A stretch of 64,000 bases of DNA from Xanthomonas sp. CFBP 8443 (GTDB lineage Bacteria; Pseudomonadota; Gammaproteobacteria; Xanthomonadales; Xanthomonadaceae). The notes beneath the pieces are model-generated. The model was not told where the DNA came from. It searched no databases and worked only from the letters and a program-made list of their open reading frames with translations. Shown here piece after piece: positions 27,056 through 38,944 of this stretch. The stretch covers positions 2,170,001-2,234,000 of the forward strand of contig NZ_CP102592.1 in assembly GCF_025666195.1 (NCBI RefSeq). Reading direction: 5' to 3'. Positions within the stretch are counted from its first letter, which is position 1. The number at the start of each line of letters is the position of its first letter. Made by a program: the position numbers and the translations under genes.

Positions 27056-27994
27056 TCACGGAAGATCGGCGATCACCGCGCCGTAGTAGTTGTCGACGAA
27101 CGACTGCTGCGGCACCGCCAGGTCGACGCTGTTCTCGCCCCACGACCAGATCGACAGCAGCACGTCGTCCTTGTGGAACTTGAGCGTGCCGTCATCGTTC
27201 TGCGGGCCGTCCATCACCGCCACGGTAATGTTGTTGAGCCCGACGATGTAGTGGTTGGGGAACAGGTTCAGCAGAAACCGCTCGTCGATCGACGCCGCAC
27301 TGCGCCGGGCGTCGTGCAGCAGATTGGTGTTGATCAACAGCGACACGTCGCGGCCTTCGCGGAACTCGATGCCGGTGGCGTGCGGGATACCGGCCGGCGC
27401 GGCCCAGTTGCCCTCGTCGCTGACCTGCGCATAGATGCCGGTGGCGCGCAGCCAGCTTGCCAGTTCTTCCGGTCTGGTCAGTGCGGCCAGCTGCTGCTCC
27501 GGATCGCCGACCCAACTGCTCTGCCAGAACGGCTGGTCGGTGTTGCGGATCGCGCTGAGCAGCATCCAATCCGCGCCGTAGGTGTTGGTGCTAAGGTTGC
27601 TGTAATCCTGCGCCAGCAGCGTGTCCTTGGGCACGATGGATAGATCGCCCAGGTCGGCGCTGCCGTCGTCGTACAGCGTGGTGGCGAAGTTGGCGAATCC
27701 CAGCGGATCGCGGCTGGCCCACATCACCAGCAGCGCCGCCGGCCCGCACAGGTTCAAATAGCCCTGGCGGATCAGGCGCGGGTTGTTGACCAGGTCGAGC
27801 AGGCGGTCGGCCACTTCGGTGCGATCCAGTCCATTCCAGGAACCGCTGCCGTCGGTGTCGCGGAAGGTGGCGATGACATCGCGCGCTTCGTCGATGTCGG
27901 AGACGCTGCGGGTGTCGGTGGCGCGGGTGTCGGTGAGCAGGGCGTCGAGTTGGGTGAGATCGTCGAACGCCGGGGTGTCGGAGCTGTAGCCCAT
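27056..27994 (-). CDS. Putative papain/C39-like cysteine peptidase of unknown role
   Basis: 312-aa soluble protein. The nucleophile motif is RQGYLNLCGPAALLVMWAS with Cys83 at the head of a helix, as in C39- and papain-fold peptidases (Q/N...CGPA). A candidate catalytic His248 occurs in LFPNHYIVGLNNI, followed by DVLLSIWSWGE, where the third catalytic residue would be expected. The C-terminus ends FVDNYYGAVIADLP. No signal peptide, C39 leader-peptidase transporter or lanthipeptide gene accompanies it. It is first of a three-gene block. The ATG follows AAAAGGAAGCC. The peptidase call rests on Cys/His spacing and local motifs; it could be an inactive relative or a transglutaminase-like enzyme. 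Confidence 0.75.
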   Translation of the reverse strand: MGYSSDTPAFDDLTQLDALLTDTRATDTRSVSDIDEARDVIATFRDTDGSGSWNGLDRTEVADRLLDLVNNPRLIRQGYLNLCGPAALLVMWASRDPLGFANFATTLYDDGSADLGDLSIVPKDTLLAQDYSNLSTNTYGADWMLLSAIRNTDQPFWQSSWVGDPEQQLAALTRPEELASWLRATGIYAQVSDEGNWAAPAGIPHATGIEFREGRDVSLLINTNLLHDARRSAASIDERFLLNLFPNHYIVGLNNITVAVMDGPQNDDGTLKFHKDDVLLSIWSWGENSVDLAVPQQSFVDNYYGAVIADLP

Positions 27995-28650
27995 GATGGC
28001 TTCCTTTTCGTGGTTGATTCCTGATGCGGCCGGCGCAATGCGGGCCACCCCATCAACAACGCCGCATGCGAAAAAAAGCGGACAGTCCTGTGCGAAATTT
28101 TTTGAGGCCGGAGGTGTTGCCGAGCGTGGCCGCTTTGCGCGGCGATCACGTACGCGCATGCCGCGCGCGAGCCATTCTTTGCGTGTGCGCAGGCAATGCG
28201 AGCTGATGCGCCTGATCAATGCATGCAAGCGCAACGGCGGGGCCATTGCGTTTTCGCCGACAGCAAGGCGCGTGTCGGCTGCCGTGGGAGGGCTTCGGCC
28301 CCGAAGCCATGTAGTAGGACGCGGCGGTTACCGCTCGCTCGTCGCGACTGGAGTCGCTCCACAAAGGGCGGCTCGGCATGCGGTTGGCTGGATGGGTTCA
28401 ACCGATATTGCAGCAGCACCGCCTTTCGGCATGCGCATGGTGTGACTGAAGTCGCTCCTGCAGTGCTTCGTCGTGTAGCCGGTGCACTGTGGGAGGGACT
28501 TCAGTCCCGACTGCAATGAGGCCAGGCGCGCAATGCAATACCTGTCGCTATTGCATCGCGGTCGCGGATCATCGAGCGGCGATCAAGCAGCGGGTCGCAA
28601 GAAGCGGGCGACCGCACCGAATCCCGAAGCATCGATCCCGACGAAACGCC
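27995..28650. repeat. Intergenic region (656 bp) with two REP-type inverted pairs
   Basis: Upstream of the putative peptidase and downstream of parE (both minus strand). Pair one spans 28284-28363: GTGGGAGGGCTTCGGCCCCGA on one side and CGCGACTGGAGTCGCTCCACA on the other. Pair two spans 28442-28512: GTGACTGAAGTCGCTCCTGC with GTGGGAGGGACTTCAGTCCC. Both are the REP type common in xanthomonads and pseudomonads. The remaining ~290 bp next to the peptidase gene should hold its promoter; no gene is seen. Confidence 0.8.
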
Positions 28651-30540
28651 TCAGACCTCCAGCGACGCCAGGTCGCCCTTGCTCTCCAGCCACTGCTTGC
28701 GGTCGCCGGCGCGCTTCTTGGCCAGCAGCATGTCCATCAGCGATGCGGTCTCGTCGCCTGCGTCGACGGTCAGCTGCACCAGCCGCCGCGTGTCCGGATG
28801 GATGGTCGATTCGCGCAACTGCTGCGGGTTCATTTCGCCCAGTCCCTTGAAGCGTGTCACGCTGAGCTGGCCCTTGAGCTTCTCGCGCGCGATCTTCTCC
28901 AGCAGCGAGCGCTTCTCTTCCTCGTCCAACGCGTAGAACACCTGCTTGCCCACGTCCACGCGGAACAGCGGCGGCATCGCCACGAACACGTGGCCGGCAT
29001 CGACCAGCGCGGGGAAGTGGCGCAGGAACAGCGCGGTCAGCAGGGTGGCGATGTGCAGCCCGTCGGAGTCGGCGTCGGCCAGGATCACCACTTTGCCGTA
29101 GCGCAGCCCGCTGATGTCGTCCTTGCCCGGATCGCAGCCGATCGCGATCGCCAGGTTGTGCACTTCCTCGGAGGCCAGCACGCTGCCGGAGGCCACTTCC
29201 CAGGTGTTGAGGATCTTGCCGCGCAGCGGCAGGATCGCCTGGAAGTCCTTGTCGCGCGCCTGCTTGGCGCTGCCGCCGGCCGAGTCGCCTTCCACCAGGA
29301 ACAGCTCGGTGCGTGACAGGTCCTGGCTGATGCAGTCGGCCAGCTTGCCGGGCAGGGCGGGGCCGGAGGTGACCTTCTTGCGGGTGATCTGCTTTTCGGT
29401 CTTCAGCCGCGCGCTGGCGCGGTCGATCGCGATCTGCGCGATGCGCGTGCCGGTTTCCACGTTCTGGTTCAGCCACAGGCTGAAGGCATCGTGCGCGGCG
29501 CCTTCGATGAAGCCGGCGGCCTGGCGCGAGGACAGGCGTTCCTTGGTCTGGCCGCTGAACTGCGGGTCGGTCATCTTCAGCGACAGCACGAAGGTGACGC
29601 GGTCCCACACGTCTTCCGGCGCCAGCTTGACGCCGCGCGGCAGCAGGTTGCGGAAGTCGCAGAACTCGCGCAGCGCGTCGGTGAAACCGCTGCGCAGGCC
29701 GTTGACGTGGGTGCCGTGCTGCGCGGTCGGGATCAGGTTGACGTAGCTTTCCTGCACCAGCTCGCCGTCGGCGACCCAGGCCACCGCCCAGTCGACGATC
29801 TCGCGGTCCTTCTTCAGGTTGCCGACGAACAGGTCGGCCGGCAGCAGCTCGCGCTCGGACAGCTCGCCCTTGAGGTAATCGCGCAGGCCGTCCTCGAAAT
29901 ACCAGGTGTCCTGCTCGCCGGTCGCCTCGTCGTGCAGCTTCACGGTCAGCCCGGGGCACAGCACCGCCTTGGCGCGCAGCAGGTGGCGCAGCGCGCGCAC
30001 CGCGAACTTGGGCGTGTCGAAATACTTGGGGTCGGCCCAGAAGCGCAGGCGCGTGCCGGTGTTCTTCTTGCCGACGCTGCCGACGATCTCCAGCTTGGAC
30101 GCCGGGAAGCCGTCGGCGAATTCCATCCGGTATTCGTTGCCGTCGCGCTTGATGAACAACTCGACCTTCTTCGACAGCGCGTTGACCACGCTGACGCCGA
30201 CCCCGTGCAGGCCGCCGCTGAAGGTGTAGTTGCGGTCGTTGAACTTGCCGCCCGCATGCAGCCGGGTCAGGATCAGCTCGACGCCGGAAATCTTCTCCTC
30301 CGGATGGATGTCCACCGGCATGCCGCGGCCGTCGTCGGACACTTCGCAGCTGCCGTCCTTGAACAGGGTCACCTCGATGTGCCGGGCGTGGCCGGCCAGC
30401 GCCTCGTCCACCGCATTGTCGATGACTTCCTGCGCCAGGTGGTTGGGGCGGGCGGTGTCGGTGTACATGCCCGGCCGGCGCTTGACCGGGTCCAGGCCAG
30501 AGAGAACTTCGATGTCGGCGGCGTTGTAGCGGGTATTCAT
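28651..30540 (-). CDS. parE: DNA topoisomerase IV subunit B
   Basis: ATPase subunit of topoisomerase IV, which with ParC decatenates daughter chromosomes. The 629-aa protein has the GHKL ATPase domain (EVIDNAVDEALAGHA, DDGRGMPVDIHP, YTFSGGLHGVGVSVVNAL), the transducer domain, and the TOPRIM domain with LFLVEGDSAGGSAKQARD and the acidic VVILADADSDGLHI. It closes with RFKGLGEMNPQQLRESTIHP. The length of ~630 aa favours ParE over GyrB (~800 aa). The ATG at 30540 (MNTRYNAADIEVLSGL) matches the family start. Confidence 0.95.
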   Translation of the reverse strand: MNTRYNAADIEVLSGLDPVKRRPGMYTDTARPNHLAQEVIDNAVDEALAGHARHIEVTLFKDGSCEVSDDGRGMPVDIHPEEKISGVELILTRLHAGGKFNDRNYTFSGGLHGVGVSVVNALSKKVELFIKRDGNEYRMEFADGFPASKLEIVGSVGKKNTGTRLRFWADPKYFDTPKFAVRALRHLLRAKAVLCPGLTVKLHDEATGEQDTWYFEDGLRDYLKGELSERELLPADLFVGNLKKDREIVDWAVAWVADGELVQESYVNLIPTAQHGTHVNGLRSGFTDALREFCDFRNLLPRGVKLAPEDVWDRVTFVLSLKMTDPQFSGQTKERLSSRQAAGFIEGAAHDAFSLWLNQNVETGTRIAQIAIDRASARLKTEKQITRKKVTSGPALPGKLADCISQDLSRTELFLVEGDSAGGSAKQARDKDFQAILPLRGKILNTWEVASGSVLASEEVHNLAIAIGCDPGKDDISGLRYGKVVILADADSDGLHIATLLTALFLRHFPALVDAGHVFVAMPPLFRVDVGKQVFYALDEEEKRSLLEKIAREKLKGQLSVTRFKGLGEMNPQQLRESTIHPDTRRLVQLTVDAGDETASLMDMLLAKKRAGDRKQWLESKGDLASLEV

Positions 30541-30708
30541 GCGTCTCAACAGGTGGCGCGAAGCAGATTCGGAAAGTGTGCGGTCTGCGGCGGTTTTTTG
30601 CACGTCGCCGGTGTTCAGGGCCGGTGCCGTGGCGATGGGCTAGCCTGGCTCTGGAAAAACCGCGGCGGCATCCCCATTGTCGTTGCAGCCTCACCCAAGG
30701 AGTACGCC

Positions 30709-30963
30709 ATGAACGTTCGCAAGCTGTTGACCCTGGCCGCGCTGGTCGCCGCCGCGGTGGCAATCCCGGTGGCGATGGCCCAGGCGCAGAGCCCCGATCC
30801 GGCCACCTCCGGCGCTGCCGCCTACGAGGCGCAGGTCGCGAAGGAAAAGGCCGAAGCCGACGCCAAGGCCAAGCGCCGCGCCGCCGCAGCGGCCGAGCAC
30901 AAGGCCGGCAAGGACGCGGCCGCGCCGAAGAAAGAGGAAGAAGAGGAAGCGCGCAAGCCCTGA
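30709..30963 (+). CDS. Small exported Ala/Lys/Glu-rich protein
   Basis: 84-aa protein with a signal peptide (MNVRKLLTLAALVAAAVAIP, probable cleavage after AQA near residue 27). The mature part is a highly charged, Ala/Lys/Glu-rich helix (KEKAEADAKAKRRAAAAAEH) ending in an acidic run and RKP. It is probably periplasmic and disordered or coiled. A ribosome site AAGGAG precedes the ATG and a strong terminator follows, so it is a single-gene unit. The function is unknown. Confidence 0.75.
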   Translation: MNVRKLLTLAALVAAAVAIPVAMAQAQSPDPATSGAAAYEAQVAKEKAEADAKAKRRAAAAAEHKAGKDAAAPKKEEEEEARKP

Positions 30964-32766
<1,803 letters not shown>

Positions 32767-32768
32767 TT

Positions 32769-32930
32769 GATCCCTTCTCCCTCCGGGACCATGGCCCCCT
32801 TTTCGGGGGAAGGTGGCGCGAAGCGCCGGATGAGGGTACGGGCGAAGCCTCGCGCGCCTGAACTCCTCGAGGCTTCGCCCGCACCCTCACCCCAACCCCT
32901 CTCCCAATGGGAGAGGGGCTCAACCCAATA
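32769..32930. repeat. CCCTCATCCGCC hairpin element, copy 2 (inverted relative to copy 1)
   Basis: Occupies nearly the entire pyrG-kdsA gap. It contains the reverse complement of the blocks at 15288-15408 (GGACCATGGCCCCC, GGATGAGGGTACGG), an added stem GGGCGAAGCCTCG/CGAGGCTTCGCCC at 32840-32880, and CACCCTCACCCCAACCCCTC. It ends ten bases before the kdsA start codon. Confidence 0.85.
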
Positions 32931-32939
32931 GGTGACCTG

Positions 32940-33770
32940 ATGAAACTGTGTGACTTCGAAGTCGGCCTTGACCAGCCGCTGTTCCTGATCGCCGGCCCGT
33001 GCGTGATCGAGTCGATGCAGCTGCAGTTGGACGTGGCCGGCAAGCTCAAGGAGATCACCGGCAGGCTGGGGATCAACTTCATCTTCAAGTCGAGCTTCGA
33101 CAAGGCCAACCGCACCTCCGGCACCAGCTTCCGCGGCCCGGGCCTGGAAGAAGGCCTGAAGGTGCTGGATGCGGTGAAGCGGCAGATCGGCGTGCCGGTG
33201 CTGACCGACGTGCACGAGTACACCCCCATGAACGAAGTCGCTGCGGTGGTCGACGTGCTGCAGACGCCGGCGTTCCTGGTGCGCCAGACCGACTTCATCA
33301 AGAACGTCTGCGCCGCCGGCAAGCCGGTCAACATCAAGAAGGGCCAGTTCCTCGCGCCGTGGGACATGAAGCCGGTGGTGGACAAGGCAAAGTCGACCGG
33401 CAACGAGCAGATCATGGTCTGCGAACGCGGCGCCAGCTTCGGCTACAACAACCTGGTCAGCGACATGCGCTCGCTCAGCGTGATGCGCGACACCGGTTGC
33501 CCGGTGGTGTTCGACGCCACCCATTCGGTGCAGTTGCCGGGCGGGCAGGGCAGCAGCTCCGGCGGCCAGCGCGAATTCGTGCCGGTGCTGGCGCGTGCCG
33601 CAGTGGCGGTGGGCATCTCCGGCCTGTTCGCCGAGACCCATCCGGACCCGTCCAAGGCCCTGTCCGACGGCCCCAACGCCTGGCCGCTGGACCGTATGGA
33701 AGAGCTGCTCGAAACGCTGATGGAACTGGACACGGTAACCAAGAAGCACGGGTTCGCGCGCTTCGCATGA
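32940..33770 (+). CDS. kdsA: 3-deoxy-8-phosphooctulonate (KDO-8-P) synthase
   Basis: Condenses phosphoenolpyruvate with arabinose 5-phosphate, the first committed step to KDO for lipopolysaccharide. The 276-aa TIM barrel shows [38 protein letters not shown]-like [23 protein letters not shown] and [12 protein letters not shown]. The ATG at 32940 sits after TAGGTGACC; the leader is made of the repeat element. Its stop overlaps the next gene by 4 bases. Confidence 0.97.
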   Translation: MKLCDFEVGLDQPLFLIAGPCVIESMQLQLDVAGKLKEITGRLGINFIFKSSFDKANRTSGTSFRGPGLEEGLKVLDAVKRQIGVPVLTDVHEYTPMNEVAAVVDVLQTPAFLVRQTDFIKNVCAAGKPVNIKKGQFLAPWDMKPVVDKAKSTGNEQIMVCERGASFGYNNLVSDMRSLSVMRDTGCPVVFDATHSVQLPGGQGSSSGGQREFVPVLARAAVAVGISGLFAETHPDPSKALSDGPNAWPLDRMEELLETLMELDTVTKKHGFARFA

Positions 33771-34129
33771 CGTCCGACCCATGGGCGCTGGCGGCGTCGC
33801 GCCGGCAGCGCCGGCACTGGCGCCATTGGCCCTGGGGCTGGATGGCGTTGGCCCTGTCGATCGGTGCCTGGGCCTGTCTGGCCGTCATGGCGTTCCTGGT
33901 CGCCGCCAGCATCGGCATGCCGGGCGACGGCAGCCATGCAATGCAGGCCACGCGGATCCCGATGCTGGTCACGCTGGTGGTGGGCGCGCTGCTGACCGTG
34001 GCGTGCCTCATCGCCAGCCCGGCGGCGTTCTGGCTACGTCGCCAACCTGCCGCAGCGGCCATCGCGCTCGCGCTGCTGCTGGTGTTGGCGCTTTTGTTTG
34101 GCGTGTCGCTGCTGGGCTTGACGGCCTAG
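33767..34129 (+). CDS. Small membrane protein (120 aa), unknown
   Basis: Starts [18 protein letters not shown] and holds three hydrophobic segments (about 24-47, 66-84 and 93-117), so a small inner-membrane protein with a basic cytoplasmic N-terminus. The ATG overlaps the kdsA stop (ATGA), implying coupled translation. No family is recognised. The conserved setting between kdsA and eno is the only hint. Confidence 0.75.
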   Translation: MTSDPWALAASRRQRRHWRHWPWGWMALALSIGAWACLAVMAFLVAASIGMPGDGSHAMQATRIPMLVTLVVGALLTVACLIASPAAFWLRRQPAAAAIALALLLVLALLFGVSLLGLTA

Positions 34130-34242
34130 CGGCGCATTGGCCGGCCCGTCGCGCGTCTCAGCCCCGTGCGATTTGGCAATGGGACGGTGTGCGGCGATAA
34201 TCCGGCAGCTTGTTTCCGGTGTACTTTCCCCCTTACTGGTAA

Positions 34243-35547
<1,305 letters not shown>

Positions 35548-35550
35548 GCC

Positions 35551-35904
35551 GTGCGCAACTGGCGCTGGCTGCTGCTGGTGCTGGCCGGACTGCTGGCGTG
35601 GCTGCAGTACCGTTTCTGGTTCGGTCCGGGCAATTCCGGCGAGGTCCTGGTGCTTGAAAGCCAGGTCGAGCACCAGAAGCGCGATAACGAAGGCCTGCAG
35701 CAACGCAATGCCGCACTCGCCGCCGAGGTCAAGGACCTCAAGGACGGCGAGGCGGCGATCGAGGAGCGCGCGCGTAGCGAACTGGGCATGATCAAACCGG
35801 GCGAAAAGTTCTACCGCGTGGTCGAGGATGCGCCGGTGCCGACCGCGCCGGCCGCCGACGGCGCGCCGGCGCAGGCGCCGGCTGCGCCGAGCGAACAACC
35901 CTGA
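35551..35904 (+). CDS. ftsB: Cell division protein FtsB
   Basis: Small bitopic divisome protein that acts with FtsL and FtsQ. The 117-aa product starts with GTG. One transmembrane helix ([20 protein letters not shown]) is followed by a coiled coil ([20 protein letters not shown]) and the conserved [21 protein letters not shown]. The C-terminal ~30 residues are Pro/Ala-rich, longer than in E. coli. It lies between eno and ispD as in many gammaproteobacteria and overlaps ispD by one base. Confidence 0.93.
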   Translation: MRNWRWLLLVLAGLLAWLQYRFWFGPGNSGEVLVLESQVEHQKRDNEGLQQRNAALAAEVKDLKDGEAAIEERARSELGMIKPGEKFYRVVEDAPVPTAPAADGAPAQAPAAPSEQP

Positions 35905-36599
35905 TGGCCACGGTCTGGGCCGTGGTGCCGGCCGCCGGTCGCGGCAACCGCTTCGGCAGTCCCGTGCCCAAACAGTATCTGCAGGCCGGCGGGCAGCCGT
36001 TGATCGCGTATGCGCTGCAGGCCTTGCTGGCGCATCCGGCGGTGGCCGGGGCGATGGTCGCGTTGGGCGCCGACGATGCCGACTGGCCGGGCTGGACCGA
36101 TGTGGCCGGCAAGCCGGTGCTGACCTGCGTCGGCGGCAGCAGTCGCGCCGATTCGGTGCTGGCCGCGCTGGAGGCCTTGCCGGAGACGGTCAAGGCGGAC
36201 GATTTCGTGCTGGTGCACGATGCGGCGCGGCCGAACCTGGCGCTGGCCGACCTGGACCGGCTGCTGGAAACCGGGCGCGGCGATCCGGTCGGCGCGATCC
36301 TGGCCGCACCGGTGCGCGACACGCTCAAGCGTGCCGGCGACGATGGCGGCATCGACGCCACCGAGCCGCGCGAGCGGCTGTGGCGCGCGCTGACCCCGCA
36401 GCTGTTCCGGCGCCTGCAGCTCACCCGGGCGCTGGAACAGGCCGCGGCGGCCGGGGTCGAGGTCACCGACGATGCGATGGCGATGGAGTTGCTGGGCCTG
36501 CGGCCGCTGCTGGTCGAGGGCGCCGAAGACAATTTCAAGGTCACCACCCCGGCGGATCTGGCGCGCTTCGAGTTCGCGTTGTTCCAGCGGAACGGGTGA
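35904..36599 (+). CDS. ispD: 2-C-methyl-D-erythritol 4-phosphate cytidylyltransferase
   Basis: Third step of the MEP isoprenoid pathway: makes CDP-methylerythritol. The 231-aa protein has the nucleotidyltransferase signature [19 protein letters not shown] at the N-terminus, [17 protein letters not shown], and [11 protein letters not shown]. It shares one base with ftsB upstream and one base with the next gene downstream. ispF follows one gene later. Confidence 0.95.
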   Translation: MATVWAVVPAAGRGNRFGSPVPKQYLQAGGQPLIAYALQALLAHPAVAGAMVALGADDADWPGWTDVAGKPVLTCVGGSSRADSVLAALEALPETVKADDFVLVHDAARPNLALADLDRLLETGRGDPVGAILAAPVRDTLKRAGDDGGIDATEPRERLWRALTPQLFRRLQLTRALEQAAAAGVEVTDDAMAMELLGLRPLLVEGAEDNFKVTTPADLARFEFALFQRNG

Positions 36600-37069
36600 T
36601 GAGGTTCGAAGTGTCCGTCGCCCATGCGTGGCTGCAGCTGGCCGAATGCGACGCGATCGTGCGCGACCCGCTGGACATCGCGCGCGAGGCGCAGGCCAAC
36701 CTGTGGGCGTTCTCGCCGCGCGAGGACCAGAACGCAGGCATCGACACGGAGACGGTGACGCGCTTCGTGGAGGCGGTCGCCGCCAGCCGGCATGCCGCAT
36801 TGATCGACGCCGCGGCACCGGCGATGACCTTTTACTGCTGGCACGACCGCCAGGTGCGGCAGTTGCGTTTCAGCCTGGTCTCGTCCTCGCATGGGCGCCT
36901 GCCGTTCGCGCGCGCGCCCATAGCGGTGGCGCTGCGCGATGTCGTCGCCAGCGTGGTGCACGACGACTGGCTCAACCCGGCCTGGGGCGCGCAGGACGAT
37001 TCCGGTTCCGGGTCTGCGCCGCCCGCCGAATTTCAGGCATTCGTGCTCGCGTTGAACGGTCGCGCCTGA
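36599..37069 (+). CDS. Hypothetical protein between ispD and ispF (156 aa)
   Basis: Soluble 156-aa protein starting [20 protein letters not shown]. It contains AMTFYCWHDRQVRQLRFSLVSS, a beta-rich centre, and ends FQAFVLALNGRA. The ATG overlaps the ispD stop by one base (TGATG), so it is coupled to ispD. No family is recognised; the position suggests a xanthomonad-specific insertion in the isp operon. Confidence 0.75.
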   Translation: MRFEVSVAHAWLQLAECDAIVRDPLDIAREAQANLWAFSPREDQNAGIDTETVTRFVEAVAASRHAALIDAAAPAMTFYCWHDRQVRQLRFSLVSSSHGRLPFARAPIAVALRDVVASVVHDDWLNPAWGAQDDSGSGSAPPAEFQAFVLALNGRA

Positions 37070-37111
37070 TGGCGATGCGACCGGTCGCCGGCACTCACAC
37101 ATAGGATCGAT

Positions 37112-37612
37112 ATGGCCGACAACGCCGCGCTTCCCCCCTTCCGCATCGGCCAGGGCTACGACGTGCACGCCTTCGGCGAGGGCGACCACGTGATGCTCGG
37201 CGGCGTGCGCGTGGCGCACGAACGCGGCGTGCTCGCGCACAGCGACGGCGACGTGGTGATCCACGCGCTGTGCGACGCGCTGCTCGGCGCGCTGGCGCTG
37301 GGCGACATCGGCCAGCATTTCCCGCCGTCGGACGCGCGCTGGAAGGGTGCCGACAGCGCGCAGTTCCTGAGCCATTGCGAGCAGCTGCTGCGCGAGCGCG
37401 GCTGGCAGCTCGGCAACGCCGACGTCACCGTGATCTGCGAGCGGCCGAAGGTCGGCCCGCATGCGCTGGCGATGCGCGAACGCCTGGCCGCGCTGCTGCA
37501 GGTCGGCATCGACCGCGTCAGCGTCAAGGCCACCACCAGCGAAAAGCTGGGCTTCACCGGCCGCGGCGAAGGCATCGCGGCGCAGGCGGCGGTGCTGCTG
37601 GTGGCGCTGTGA
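37112..37612 (+). CDS. ispF: 2-C-methyl-D-erythritol 2,4-cyclodiphosphate synthase
   Basis: Fifth step of the MEP pathway, closing the cyclodiphosphate ring. The 166-aa trimeric-type protein shows the metal site [20 protein letters not shown] (Asp and His), [30 protein letters not shown] and the C-terminal [20 protein letters not shown]. The truD GTG overlaps its stop codon. Confidence 0.97.
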   Translation: MADNAALPPFRIGQGYDVHAFGEGDHVMLGGVRVAHERGVLAHSDGDVVIHALCDALLGALALGDIGQHFPPSDARWKGADSAQFLSHCEQLLRERGWQLGNADVTVICERPKVGPHALAMRERLAALLQVGIDRVSVKATTSEKLGFTGRGEGIAAQAAVLLVAL

Positions 37613-38673
37613 GCGACTTGCCGCGCGCGTTCGGCGCCGCGCCGCTGCAGGCGCGCATGCGCAGCGTCGCCGAAGACTTTCAGGTCGACGAACTGCCCGC
37701 GTTCGAGCCCAGCGGCGAGGGCGAGCACCTGTTGCTGACCGTGCGCAAGCGCGGCATGAACACCGCCTTCGCCGCGCGCCGCCTGGCGCAATGGGCCGGC
37801 GTGGCGGACATGGCGATCGGCTATGCCGGCATGAAGGACCGGCACGCGGTCACCACCCAGCGCTTCTCGGTGCACCTGCCCAAGCGCGTGGCGCCGGCGC
37901 TGGAGGCGCTGCACAGCGAGGACCTGCAGGTACTGCAGGCGCAGTGGCACAACCGCAAGCTGCCGCGCGGCGCGCTGGCCGGCAATGGCTTCGTGCTGGT
38001 GTTGCGCGAGGTGCGCGGCGAGCGCGCTGCGATCGAGGCGCGGCTGGCGCAGATCAGCGCGCGCGGCATCCCCAACTGGTTCGGCGAGCAGCGCTTCGGC
38101 CGCGACGGCGGCAACGTCGGCAACGCGTTGGCGATGTTCGACGGGCGCAGGGTCCGGCGCGAGCAGCGCTCGCTGCTGTTGTCGGCTGCCCGTTCGGAAC
38201 TGTTCAACCGGGTGCTGGCCGCGCGCGTGGCGGCGGGCAACTGGGACGCCGCGCTGGACGGCGAGGTGTGGCTGCTCGACGGCAGCCGCAGCGTGTTCGG
38301 CCCGGAGCCCTGGTCCGAGGTGTTGGCCGAGCGGCTGCAGCGCTTCGACATCCATCCCTCGGCGCCGCTGTGGGGCGCCGGCGAACTGCGCAGCGCCGAT
38401 GCGGCGCGTGCGCTGGAACTGGCGGCGTTGGACGATGCGACCTCGGCGCGTCTGCGCGAGGGCCTGGAGCGCGAAGGCCTGAAACAGGAGCGGCGCGCCA
38501 CCCGCTTGCGCGCGGCCGAGCTGCAATGGCGCTGGCTGGACGCGGACGATGGCGCGCTGGAGCTGCGTTTCGCCTTACCGCCGGGCAGCTACGCCACCGC
38601 GGTGCTGCACGAGTTGGGCGAGATCGCCGACGCGGGGCAGGGCGCGCAGGCCGAGCCGGCGGCGCAGGAATGA
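37609..38673 (+). CDS. truD: tRNA pseudouridine(13) synthase
   Basis: Converts U13 of tRNA-Glu to pseudouridine. The 354-aa protein has the catalytic Asp in [20 protein letters not shown] (residues ~71-90), VLREV, and [20 protein letters not shown], with the TRUD insertion domain in the second half. It starts with GTG, overlapping the ispF stop (GTGA). The C-terminal [17 protein letters not shown] tail ends 11 nt before the 259-bp inverted-repeat element. Confidence 0.95.
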   Translation: MSDLPRAFGAAPLQARMRSVAEDFQVDELPAFEPSGEGEHLLLTVRKRGMNTAFAARRLAQWAGVADMAIGYAGMKDRHAVTTQRFSVHLPKRVAPALEALHSEDLQVLQAQWHNRKLPRGALAGNGFVLVLREVRGERAAIEARLAQISARGIPNWFGEQRFGRDGGNVGNALAMFDGRRVRREQRSLLLSAARSELFNRVLAARVAAGNWDAALDGEVWLLDGSRSVFGPEPWSEVLAERLQRFDIHPSAPLWGAGELRSADAARALELAALDDATSARLREGLEREGLKQERRATRLRAAELQWRWLDADDGALELRFALPPGSYATAVLHELGEIADAGQGAQAEPAAQE

Positions 38674-38684
38674 GCCGTGCAGCG

Positions 38685-38943
38685 CTAGGGCGTGTCATCA
38701 ATCCCCGAGCAGGTCGCGTTGGGTCTGTCAGGTCGCCAGCCGGTGCTGCGTGGCGCAGCGCCTGACTGGCGGTCAGGTCAAGCCGCGCGGCGCCGGCTGG
38801 CGGCCTGACAGACCCAACCCGCAGGGCCGCTCTTGCGCGCGCGGTGCCGTGTCATCGCTGTAGCTCACTTCCTCCCTCCCCCTGCCCGCGCATGTATGCG
38901 CAAGAGTGGCGCGGGCTGCTCGGGGATTGATGACACGCCCTAG
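38685..38943. mobile_element. MITE-like element with 28-bp perfect terminal inverted repeats
   Basis: 259-bp non-coding element. The ends, 38685-38712 and 38916-38943, are perfect 28-bp inverted repeats beginning CTAGGGCGTGTCATCA. The outer CTAG is palindromic and could be the target duplication of an IS5-type transposase. A second, inner inverted pair at 38716-38746 and 38790-38820 matches at about 28 of 31 positions (GTTGGGTCTGTCAGG core). There is no reading frame of note. It sits exactly between the truD stop and the smr stop, so it may also end both transcripts. Confidence 0.85.
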
Positions 38944-38944
38944 G

